Shown here piece by piece: positions 1 through 8,355 of a stretch of 64,000 bases of DNA; position 1 is the first letter of the stretch, and each line of letters starts with the position of its first letter. Source of the stretch: Ecdyonurus torrentis (Eukaryota; Arthropoda; Insecta; Ephemeroptera; Heptageniidae); the NCBI GenBank assembly GCA_949318235.1, contig OX439129.1, forward strand, positions 2,728,001 through 2,792,000, written 5' to 3'. Below the pieces are notes generated by a model. That model did not search any database and had not been told where the DNA came from. It saw only the letters and a list, made by a program, of their open reading frames with translations. The position numbers and the translations under genes were made by a program.

Positions 1-738
1 ATGAGTGAAAACTAAAATTGTCAATAACCCAAAAAGTATGCGTCGGAGCAAAAAAGTTCAAGACATCTTTTTTGTAAAGAATTGAAAAAGCTATGTTTTG
101 AATTGAATTTGATGTCTGTAGCATTCTTATTTTTGGAGAAATCATCAAAACTAGTTTGAATCGTGTAAAAAGTATGATTTTTATCATTCAATAACATTTA
201 GTTCTTGAAATAGAAAATTTGCTTCATGACTTGGTTTGGCTTCAAGATGAGTGAAAACTAAAATTGTCAATAACCCAAAAAGTATGCGTCGGAGCAAAAA
301 AGTTTAAAACATCTTTTTTGTAAAGAATTGAAAAAGCTATGTTTTAAACTGAATTTGAAGTCTGTAGCATTCTTAGTTTTTGAGAAATCATCAAAACTAG
401 TTTTAATCGTGTAAAAATTATGATTTTCATCATTCAATAACATTTGGTTCTTGAAATAGAAACTTTGTTTCATGACTTGGTTTGAATACATGATGAGTGA
501 AAACTAAAATTGTCAATAATTAAAAAAGTATGCGTCGGAGCAAAAAAGTTTAATACATCTTTTTTGTAGAGAATTGAAAAAGCTATGCTTTGAATTGAAT
601 TTGATGTCTGTAGCATTCTTATTTTTGGAGAAATCATCAAAACTAGTTTTAATCGTGTAAAAAGTATGATTTTTATCATTCAATAACATTTGGTTCTTGA
701 AATAGAAACTTTGTTTCATGACTTGGTTTGGCTACATG
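1..738. repeat. Three diverged monomers (starts 1, 247, 493)
   Basis: These are the most atypical monomers of the window. The first has actagtttgaatcg, aacatttag and gaaaatttgcttc, and ends ggcttcaag. The second has tttaaaacatc, gttttaaactgaatttgaag, attatgattttcatcattc, and ends gaatacatg. The third has caataattaaaaaag and ctatgctttg. The same three recur at 6636, 6881 and 7127, 6634 bp downstream. Higher divergence suggests older or less homogenised units, as is typical near array edges or block junctions. That is an inference. Confidence 0.88.
459..471. repeat. Inverted repeat gaaac-ttt-gtttc (m213-m225)
   Basis: Five-base arms with a three-base loop near the 3' end of the monomer. The gatac sub-form of A loses one pair. 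The diverged monomers at 1 and 6636 read gaaaatttgcttc, changed in both arms. Confidence 0.72.
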
Positions 739-984
739 ATAAGTGAAAACTATAATTGTCAATAACCTAAAAAGTATGCGTCGGAGCAAAAAAGTTTAAT
801 ACATCTTTTTTGTAGAGAATTCAAAAAGCTATGTTATAAGTTAAATTTTAAGTCAGTAGCATTCTTAGTTTTTGAGAAATCATCAAAACTAGTTTTAATC
901 GTGTAAAAAGTATGATTTTGATCATTCAATAACATTTGGTTCTTGAAATAGAAACTTTGTTTCATGACTTGGTTTGGCTACATG
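739..984. repeat. C0 monomer with private EcoRI and BclI sites
   Basis: C-type start (ataagtg, ataattg, aacct) with gagaattcaaaaag, which creates gaattc at 817-822, and gattttgatcattc, which creates tgatca at 919-924. The only other monomer with this gaattc is its duplicate at 7373 (site 7451-7456). The gatca form also occurs in B monomers at 3196 and 5653, so this marker is confined to the first 7.6 kb. Confidence 0.88.
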
Positions 985-1020
985 ATGAGTGAAAACTAAA
1001 ATTGTCAATAACCCAAAAAG

Positions 1021-1033
1021 TATGCGTCGGAGC
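1021..1033. other. Conserved GC-rich core of the monomer (m37-m49)
   Basis: tatgcgtcggagc is 8/13 G+C inside a 28.5% GC monomer and holds two of the three CpGs of the unit. It is present in every monomer I read. Exceptions noticed: cgtcgaagc in the F' monomers at 34894, 40788, 44473, 46929, 49385, 52579; gcatcgg at 56018 and 59950; gcgacgg at 56510. Types A, B, C and D, which differ on both sides, share it. It does not match the CENP-B box consensus. A protein-binding site is a guess. Confidence 0.6.
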
Positions 1034-1058
1034 AAAAAAGTTCAAGACATCTTTTTTG
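1033..1058. repeat. Inverted repeat caaaaaag / cttttttg (m49-m74)
   Basis: Eight-base arms separated by a 10-base loop, ttcaagacat. B-type monomers keep seven pairs despite their one-base deletion. D monomers (caaaaatg) and the caaacaag hybrids have weaker arms. It lies directly after the GC-rich core. Confidence 0.7.
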
Positions 1059-1130
1059 TAAAGAATTGAAAAAGCTATGTTTTGAATTGAATTTGATGTC
1101 TGTAGCATTCTTATTTTTGGAGAAATCATC

Positions 1131-1142
1131 AAAACTAGTTTT
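1131..1142. repeat. Perfect palindrome aaaactagtttt (m147-m158)
   Basis: Twelve-base palindrome containing a SpeI site, present in most monomers. It is lost in all A' monomers (actatttt) and in Ct monomers (aaagtagtt). The loss is therefore type-specific and periodic within HORs. Confidence 0.8.
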
Positions 1143-1157
1143 AATCGTGTAAAAAGT

Positions 1158-1171
1158 ATGATTTTTATCAT
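1158..1171. repeat. Inverted repeat atgat-tttt-atcat (m174-m187)
   Basis: Five-base arms with a four-base loop. Monomers vary at the last loop base (T, G or C, for example gattttgatcat at 918 and gattttcatcat at 9271), leaving both arms intact. The only arm change noticed is tttttataat in Ct monomers at 24820, 25557, 28260 and 28997. Confidence 0.75.
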
Positions 1172-1230
1172 TCAATAACATTTGGTTCTTGAAATAGATA
1201 CTTTGTTTCATGACTTGGTTTGGCTACATG

Positions 1231-1475
1231 ATGAGTGAAAACTAAAATTGTCAATAACCCAAAAAGTATGCGTCGGAGCAAAAAAGTTTAAGACATTTTT
1301 TTGTAGAGAATTGAAAAAGCTATGTTTTGAGTCAAATTTAAAGTCAGTAGCATTCTTAGTTTTTGAGAAATCATCAAAACTAGTTTTAATCGTGTAAAAA
1401 GTATGATTTTTATCATTCAATATCATTTGGTTCTTGAAATAGAAACTTTGTTTCATGACTTGGTTTGGCTACATG
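1231..1475. repeat. Type B monomer (245 bp)
   Basis: Diagnostics: tttaagac at m57, a T-tract one base shorter (cattttttttg-like, giving 245 bp), gtagag, gagtcaaatttaaag after m99, tcagtagcattc, and ttagtttttgag. This copy also carries caatatcattt instead of caataacattt, a variant always followed by the C form with gaagac. A sub-form with tttaaaaagctatg instead of ttgaaaaagctatg (called B' here) occurs at 32929, 35385, 37350, 38823, 41279, 44964, 47420 and 49876. In the first five of these the downstream phrase is aaaaattatg rather than aaaaagtatg. Confidence 0.92.
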
Positions 1476-1721
1476 ATAAGTGAAAACTATAATTGTCAAT
1501 AACCTAAAAAGTATGCGTCGGAGCAAAAAAGTTGAAGACATCTTTTTTGTAGAGAATTAAAAAAGCTATGTTATAAGTTAAATTTTAAGTCAGTAGCATT
1601 CTTAGGTTTTGAGAAATCATCAAAACTAGTTTTAATCGTGTAAAAAGTATGATTTTTATCATTCAATAACATTTGGTTCTTGAAATAGAAACTTTGTTTC
1701 ATGACTTGGTTTGGCTACATG
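1476..1721. repeat. Type C monomer (246 bp)
   Basis: The most distinct common type: starts ataagtg rather than atgagtg, then ctataattg, aacct, gtagagaattaaaaaagc, gttataagttaaattttaag, and tcagtagcattc. Four sub-forms are seen. Cc has gttgaagac and taggttttgag (this copy; 2213, 3933, 4670, 8110, 19659, 23837, 35875, 41769, 45209, 47665, 50121). Cg has tttaatac and taggttttgag (for example 9830, 12779, 14499, 22363, 53807). Ct has tagtgtttgag and aaagtagtt, losing the actagt palindrome (for example 9093, 10813, 24820, 33419, 51104). C0 has tagtttttgag (739, 7373, 17203, 17940, 21626, 53070, 54791, 57002, 58723, 60934, 63391). Confidence 0.92.
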
Positions 1722-2458
1722 ATGAGTGAAAACTAAAATTGTCAATAACCCAAAAAGTATGCGTCGGAGCAAAAAAGTTCAAGACATCTTTTTTGTAAAG
1801 AATTGAAAAAGCTATGTTTTGAATTGAATTTGATGTCTGTAGCATTCTTATTTTTGGAGAAATCATCAAAACTAGTTTTAATCGTGTAAAAAGTATGATT
1901 TTTATCATTCAATAACATTTGGTTCTTGAAATAGATACTTTGTTTCATGACTTGGTTTGGCTACATGATGAGTGAAAACTAAAATTGTCAATAACCCAAA
2001 AAGTATGCGTCGGAGCAAAAAAGTTTAAGACATTTTTTTGTAGAGAATTGAAAAAGCTATGTTTTGAGTCAAATTTAAAGTCAGTAGCATTCTTAGTTTT
2101 TGAGAAATCATCAAAACTAGTTTTAATCGTGTAAAAAGTATGATTTTTATCATTCAATATCATTTGGTTCTTGAAATAGAAACTTTGTTTCATGACTTGG
2201 TTTGGCTACATGATAAGTGAAAACTATAATTGTCAATAACCTAAAAAGTATGCGTCGGAGCAAAAAAGTTGAAGACATCTTTTTTGTAGAGAATTAAAAA
2301 AGCTATGTTATAAGTTAAATTTTAAGTCAGTAGCATTCTTAGGTTTTGAGAAATCATCAAAACTAGTTTTAATCGTGTAAAAAGTATGATTTTTATCATT
2401 CAATAACATTTGGTTCTTGAAATAGAAACTTTGTTTCATGACTTGGTTTGGCTACATG

Positions 2459-2704
2459 ATGAGTGAAAACTAAAATTGTCAATAACCCAAAAAGTATGCG
2501 TCGGAGCAAAAAAGTTCAAGACATCTTTTTTGTAAAGAATTGAAAAAGCTATGTTTTGAATTGAATTTGATGTCTGTAGCATTCTTATTTTTGGAGAAAT
2601 CATCAAAACTATTTTTAATTGTGTAAAAAGTATGATTTTTATCATTCAATAACATTTGGTACTTGAAATAGAAACTTTGTTTCATGACTTGGTTTGGCTA
2701 CATA
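2459..2704. repeat. Type A' monomer (246 bp)
   Basis: Identical to A through the first 150 bases, then actatttttaattg instead of actagttttaatcg (losing the palindrome and one CpG), ggtacttg instead of ggttcttg, and acata instead of acatg at the last base. I count 27 copies: 2459, 4916, 8356, 10076, 11305, 13025, 14745, 16219, 18923, 19905, 20397, 22609, 24083, 26540, 27523, 29980, 31700, 36121, 42015, 45455, 47911, 50367, 54053, 56264, 57985, 60196, 62408. Every one is followed by a D monomer or a hybrid with a D-type start. Copies at 10076, 13025 and 14745 share attcaattac. Copies at 26540 and 29980 share tttcgtgac. Confidence 0.92.
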
Positions 2705-2950
2705 ATGAGTGAAAACTAAAATTGTCAATAACCCAAAAAGTATGCGTCGGAGCAAAAATGTTCAAGACATCTTTTTTGTAGAGAATTTAAAAAGCTAGGT
2801 TTTGAATTGAATTTGAAGTCTGTAGCATACTTAGTTTTTGAGAAATCATCAAAACTAGTTTTAATCGTGTAAAAAGTATGATTTTTATCATTCAATAACA
2901 TTTGGTTCTTGAAATAGAAACTTTGTTTCATGACTTGGTTTGGCTACATG
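2705..2950. repeat. Type D monomer (246 bp)
   Basis: Diagnostics: preceded by acata, then aaaaatgttcaagac, gtagag, gctaggttttgaattgaatttgaag, tctgtagcatactta, and ttagtttttgag. The form at the left end has gaatttaaaaagctagg (2705, 5162, 8602, 11551). Others have gaattgaaaaagctagg (10322, 13271, 14991, 16465, 20151, 20643, 24329, 26786, 27769, 30226, 31946, 36367, 42261, 45701, 48157, 50613). D only occurs after A', so A'-D behaves as a fixed 492 bp dimer. Confidence 0.9.
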
Positions 2951-3195
2951 ATGAGTGAAAACTAAAATTGTCAATAACCCAAAAAGTATGCGTCGGAGCA
3001 AAAAAGTTTAAGACATTTTTTTGTAGAGAATTTAAAAAGCTAGGTTTTGAATTGAATTTGAAGTCTGTAGCATACTTAGTTTTTGAGAAATCATCAAAAC
3101 TAGTTTTAATCGTGTAAAAAGTATGATTTTTATCATTCAATAACATTTGGTTCTTGAAATAGAAACTTTGTTTCATGACTTGGTTTGGCTACATG
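2951..3195. repeat. Hybrid monomer E: B-type 5' part, D-type 3' part
   Basis: Starts like B (tttaagac, shortened T-tract, gtagag) and continues like the left-end D form (tttaaaaagctagg, tctgtagcatac). It is 245 bp long, so the B-type deletion is retained. A second copy starts at 5408 as part of the duplicated decamer. Inferred origin: exchange between B and D with a crossover around m75-m82. Confidence 0.82.
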
Positions 3196-3686
3196 ATGAG
3201 TGAAAACTAAAATTGTCAATAACCCAAAAAGTATGCGTCGGAGCAAAAAAGTTTAAGACATTTTTTTGTAGAGAATTGAAAAAGCTATGTTTTGAGTCAA
3301 ATTTAAAGTCAGTAGCATTCTTAGTTTTTGAGAAATCATCAAAACTAGTTTTAATCGTGTAAAAAGTATGATTTTGATCATTCAATAACATTTGGTTCTT
3401 GAAATAGAAACTTTGTTTCATGACTTGGTTTGGCTACATGATGAGTGAAAACTAAAATTGTCAATAACCCAAAAAGTATGCGTCGGAGCAAAAAAGTTCA
3501 AGACATCTTTTTTGTAAAGAATTGAAAAAGCTATGTTTTGAATTGAATTTGATGTCTGTAGCATTCTTATTTTTGGAGAAATCATCAAAACTAGTTTTAA
3601 TCGTGTAAAAAGTATGATTTTTATCATTCAATAACATTTGGTTCTTGAAATAGAAACTTTGTTTCATGACTTGGTTTGGCTACATG

Positions 3687-3932
3687 ATGAGTGAAAACTA
3701 AAATTGTCAATAACCCAAAAAGTATGCGTCGGAGCAAAAAAGTTCAAGACATCTTTTTTGTAAAAAATTGAAAAAGCTATGTTTTGAGTCAAATTTAAAG
3801 TCAGTAGCATTCTTAGTTTTTGAGAAATCATCAAAACTAGTTTTAATCGTGTAAAAAGTATGATTTTTATCATTCAATATCATTTGGTTCTTGAAATAGA
3901 AACTTTGTTTCATGACTTGGTTTGGCTACATG
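3687..3932. repeat. Hybrid monomer: A-type 5' half, B-type 3' half
   Basis: A-type ttcaagac and full T-tract, then gtaaaaaattg (a change shared only with 6144), then B-type gagtcaaatttaaag with caatatc. Being 246 bp, it lacks the B deletion. The monomer in the matching position of the next decamer (6144) has the same 5' half but continues as A', so the exchange junction lies around m91-m101. Confidence 0.85.
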
Positions 3933-4178
3933 ATAAGTGAAAACTATAATTGTCAATAACCTAAAAAGTATGCGTCGGAGCAAAAAAGTTGAAGACATCT
4001 TTTTTGTAGAGAATTAAAAAAGCTATGTTATAAGTTAAATTTTAAGTCAGTAGCATTCTTAGGTTTTGAGAAATCATCAAAACTAGTTTTAATCGTGTAA
4101 AAAGTATGATTTTTATCATTCAATAACATTTGGTTCTTGAAATAGAAACTTTGTTTCATGACTTGGTTTGGCTACATG

Positions 4179-6635
4179 ATGAGTGAAAACTAAAATTGTC
4201 AATAACCCAAAAAGTATGCGTCGGAGCAAAAAAGTTCAAGACATCTTTTTTGTAAAGAATTGAAAAAGCTATGTTTTGAATTGAATTTGATGTCTGTAGC
4301 ATTCTTATTTTTGGAGAAATCATCAAAACTAGTTTTAATCGTGTAAAAAGTATGATTTTTATCATTCAATAACATTTGGTTCTTGAAATAGATACTTTGT
4401 TTCATGACTTGGTTTGGCTACATGATGAGTGAAAACTAAAATTGTCAATAACCCAAAAAGTATGCGTCGGAGCAAAAAAGTTTAAGACATTTTTTTGTAG
4501 AGAATTGAAAAAGCTATGTTTTGAGTCAAATTTAAAGTCAGTAGCATTCTTAGTTTTTGAGAAATCATCAAAACTAGTTTTAATCGTGTAAAAAGTATGA
4601 TTTTTATCATTCAATATCATTTGGTTCTTGAAATAGAAACTTTGTTTCATGACTTGGTTTGGCTACATGATAAGTGAAAACTATAATTGTCAATAACCTA
4701 AAAAGTATGCGTCGGAGCAAAAAAGTTGAAGACATCTTTTTTGTAGAGAATTAAAAAAGCTATGTTATAAGTTAAATTTTAAGTCAGTAGCATTCTTAGG
4801 TTTTGAGAAATCATCAAAACTAGTTTTAATCGTGTAAAAAGTATGATTTTTATCATTCAATAACATTTGGTTCTTGAAATAGAAACTTTGTTTCATGACT
4901 TGGTTTGGCTACATGATGAGTGAAAACTAAAATTGTCAATAACCCAAAAAGTATGCGTCGGAGCAAAAAAGTTCAAGACATCTTTTTTGTAAAGAATTGA
5001 AAAAGCTATGTTTTGAATTGAATTTGATGTCTGTAGCATTCTTATTTTTGGAGAAATCATCAAAACTATTTTTAATTGTGTAAAAAGTATGATTTTTATC
5101 ATTCAATAACATTTGGTACTTGAAATAGAAACTTTGTTTCATGACTTGGTTTGGCTACATAATGAGTGAAAACTAAAATTGTCAATAACCCAAAAAGTAT
5201 GCGTCGGAGCAAAAATGTTCAAGACATCTTTTTTGTAGAGAATTTAAAAAGCTAGGTTTTGAATTGAATTTGAAGTCTGTAGCATACTTAGTTTTTGAGA
5301 AATCATCAAAACTAGTTTTAATCGTGTAAAAAGTATGATTTTTATCATTCAATAACATTTGGTTCTTGAAATAGAAACTTTGTTTCATGACTTGGTTTGG
5401 CTACATGATGAGTGAAAACTAAAATTGTCAATAACCCAAAAAGTATGCGTCGGAGCAAAAAAGTTTAAGACATTTTTTTGTAGAGAATTTAAAAAGCTAG
5501 GTTTTGAATTGAATTTGAAGTCTGTAGCATACTTAGTTTTTGAGAAATCATCAAAACTAGTTTTAATCGTGTAAAAAGTATGATTTTTATCATTCAATAA
5601 CATTTGGTTCTTGAAATAGAAACTTTGTTTCATGACTTGGTTTGGCTACATGATGAGTGAAAACTAAAATTGTCAATAACCCAAAAAGTATGCGTCGGAG
5701 CAAAAAAGTTTAAGACATTTTTTTGTAGAGAATTGAAAAAGCTATGTTTTGAGTCAAATTTAAAGTCAGTAGCATTCTTAGTTTTTGAGAAATCATCAAA
5801 ACTAGTTTTAATCGTGTAAAAAGTATGATTTTGATCATTCAATAACATTTGGTTCTTGAAATAGAAACTTTGTTTCATGACTTGGTTTGGCTACATGATG
5901 AGTGAAAACTAAAATTGTCAATAACCCAAAAAGTATGCGTCGGAGCAAAAAAGTTCAAGACATCTTTTTTGTAAAGAATTGAAAAAGCTATGTTTTGAAT
6001 TGAATTTGATGTCTGTAGCATTCTTATTTTTGGAGAAATCATCAAAACTAGTTTTAATCGTGTAAAAAGTATGATTTTTATCATTCAATAACATTTGGTT
6101 CTTGAAATAGAAACTTTGTTTCATGACTTGGTTTGGCTACATGATGAGTGAAAACTAAAATTGTCAATAACCCAAAAAGTATGCGTCGGAGCAAAAAAGT
6201 TCAAGACATCTTTTTTGTAAAAAATTGAAAAAGCTATGTTTTGAATTGAATTTGATGTCTGTAGCATTCTTATTTTTGGAGAAATCATCAAAACTATTTT
6301 TAATTGTGTAAAAAGTATGATTTTTATCATTCAATAACATTTGGTTCTTGAAATAGATACTTTGTTTCATGACTTGGTTTGGCTACATGATGAGTGAAAA
6401 CTAAAATTGTCAATAACCCAAAAAGTATGCGTCGGAGCAAAAATGTTCAAGACATCTTTTTTGTAGAGAATTGAAAAAGCTATGTTTTGAGTCAAATTTA
6501 AAGTCAGTAGCATTCTTAGTTTTTGAGAAATCATCAAAACTAGTTTTAATCGTGTAAAAAGTATGATTTTTATCATTCAATAACATTTGGTTCTTGAAAT
6601 AGAAACTTTGTTTCATGACTTGGTTTGGCTACATG
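4179..6635. repeat. Decamer HOR, 2457 bp, copy 2
   Basis: Order: 4179 A, 4425 B, 4670 Cc, 4916 A', 5162 D, 5408 E, 5653 B (gatca form), 5898 A, then two hybrids. The monomer at 6144 starts like 3687 (gtaaaaaattg), becomes A' (actatttttaattg), and ends like A (ggttcttg, gatac). The monomer at 6390 starts with D-type aaaaatgttcaag and ends like B (gagtc). The two hybrids mark the junction to the next block. Confidence 0.88.
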
Positions 6636-8355
6636 ATGAGTGAAAACTAAAATTGTCAATAACCCAAAAAGTATGCGTCGGAGCAAAAAAGTTTAAGACA
6701 TTTTTTTGTAAAGAATTGAAAAAGCTATGTTTTGAATTGAATTTGATGTCTGTAGCATTCTTATTATTGGAGAAATCATCAAAACTAGTTTGAATCGTGT
6801 AAAAAGTATGATTTTTATCATTCAATAACATTTAGTTCTTGAAATAGAAAATTTGCTTCATGACTTGGTTTGGCTACAAGATGAGTGAAAACTAAAATTG
6901 TCAATAACCCAAAAAGTATGCGTCGGAGCAAAAAAGTTTAAAACATCTTTTTTGTAAAGAATTGAAAAAGCTATGTTTTAAACTGAATTTGAAGTCTGTA
7001 GCATTCTTAGTTTTTGAGAAATCATCAAAACTAGTTTTAATCGTGTAAAAATTATGATTTTCATCATTCAATAACATTTGGTTCTTGAAATAGAAACTTT
7101 GTTTCATGACTTGGTTTGAATACATGATGAGTGAAAACTAAAATTGTCAATAATTAAAAAAGTATGCGTCGGAGCAAAAAAGTTTAATACATCTTTTTTG
7201 TAGAGAATTGAAAAAGCTATGCTTTGAATTGAATTTGATGTCTGTAGCATTCTTATTTTTGGAGAAATCATCAAAACTAGTTTTAATCGTGTAAAAAGTA
7301 TGATTTTTATCATTCAATAACATTTGGTTCTTGAAATAGAAACTTTGTTTCATGACTTGGTTTGGCTACATGATAAGTGAAAACTATAATTGTCAATAAC
7401 CTAAAAAGTATGCGTCGGAGCAAAAAAGTTTAATACATCTTTTTTGTAGAGAATTCAAAAAGCTATGTTATAAGTTAAATTTTAAGTCAGTAGCATTCTT
7501 AGTTTTTGAGAAATCATCAAAACTAGTTTTAATCGTGTAAAAAGTATGATTTTGATCATTCAATAACATTTGGTTCTTGAAATAGAAACTTTGTTTCATG
7601 ACTTGGTTTGGCTACATGATGAGTGAAAACTAAAATTGTCAATAACCCAAAAAGTATGCGTCGGAGCAAAAAAGTTCAAGACATCTTTTTTGTAAAGAAT
7701 TGAAAAAGCTATGTTTTGAATTGAATTTGATGTCTGTAGCATTCTTATTTTTGGAGAAATCATCAAAACTAGTTTTAATCGTGTAAAAAGTATGATTTTT
7801 ATCATTCAATAACATTTGGTTCTTGAAATAGATACTTTGTTTCATGACTTGGTTTGGCTACATGATGAGTGAAAACTAAAATTGTCAATAACCCAAAAAG
7901 TATGCGTCGGAGCAAAAAAGTTTAAGACATTTTTTTGTAGAGAATTGAAAAAGCTATGTTTTGAGTCAAATTTAAAGTCAGTAGCATTCTTAGTTTTTGA
8001 GAAATCATCAAAACTAGTTTTAATCGTGTAAAAAGTATGATTTTTATCATTCAATATCATTTGGTTCTTGAAATAGAAACTTTGTTTCATGACTTGGTTT
8101 GGCTACATGATAAGTGAAAACTATAATTGTCAATAACCTAAAAAGTATGCGTCGGAGCAAAAAAGTTGAAGACATCTTTTTTGTAGAGAATTAAAAAAGC
8201 TATGTTATAAGTTAAATTTTAAGTCAGTAGCATTCTTAGGTTTTGAGAAATCATCAAAACTAGTTTTAATCGTGTAAAAAGTATGATTTTTATCATTCAA
8301 TAACATTTGGTTCTTGAAATAGAAACTTTGTTTCATGACTTGGTTTGGCTACATG
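6636..8355. repeat. Second copy of the first 1.7 kb (offset 6634 bp, 27 monomers)
   Basis: Order: 6636 (245 bp, B-type T-tract joined to the first-monomer 3' end, ttattattggag, ends ggctacaag), 6881, 7127, 7373 C0 with gaattc, 7619 A, 7865 B, 8110 Cc. It matches 1-1721 at all the rare markers, including aaactgaattt and gaatacatg. The left junction is inside 6636, whose 5' part is unlike monomer 1. The right junction is at 8356, where A' replaces A. Confidence 0.9.

Larger units (their letters stand above)
985..1230. repeat. Type A monomer (246 bp), reference unit
   Basis: Used as the reference for monomer anatomy. Diagnostics: aaccc at m26-m30, ttcaagac at m57-m64, a full T-tract (catcttttttg), gtaaag at m75-m80, gaattgaatttgatg after m99, tctgtagcattc, and ttatttttggag. 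A has two 3' forms: gatac near m213 (this copy; also 1722, 4179, 7619, 17449, 18186, 21872, 32683, 35139 and others) and gaaac (3441, 5898, 9339, 11059, 12288, 25066, 30963 and others). Both contain actagt (SpeI) at m150-m155. Type A normally follows C and precedes B, making the basic trimer A-B-C. Confidence 0.93.
985..2458. repeat. Trimer HOR A-B-C, 737 bp, two tandem copies
   Basis: Copy 1 is 985 A, 1231 B, 1476 C. Copy 2 is 1722 A, 1968 B, 2213 C. Both carry the linked markers gatac (A), caatatc (B) and gaagac (C), and appear identical by eye. The same trimer recurs at 4179-4915 and 7619-8355. This A-B-C module is the basic building block of most larger repeats in the window. Confidence 0.92.
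1722..4178. repeat. Decamer HOR, 2457 bp, copy 1
   Basis: Order: 1722 A, 1968 B, 2213 Cc, 2459 A', 2705 D, 2951 E, 3196 B (gatca form), 3441 A, 3687 A/B hybrid, 3933 Cc. The first eight monomers match those at 4179-6143 with no difference I can see. The match breaks inside the ninth monomer. Two tandem copies of a unit this long and this alike indicate recent duplication. Confidence 0.9.

Noticed and set aside
1..738. Array edge within the window
   Set aside because: The first monomers are diverged but still full-length satellite, and the same units recur at 6636, so no edge is visible here.
1021..1033. CENP-B box
   Set aside because: The GC-rich core tatgcgtcggagc does not fit the ttcg-nnnn-a-nn-cggg-n pattern on either strand.
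1033..1058. Rho-independent terminator (caaaaaag/cttttttg followed by T-rich sequence)
   Set aside because: The stem is almost all A/T with no GC-rich portion and no upstream gene. It is better described as a weak dyad.
1476..1721. Promoter-like tataat in C monomers (ctataattg)
   Set aside because: It is a single-base type difference in AT-rich satellite, with no partner element, no gene downstream and a eukaryotic context.
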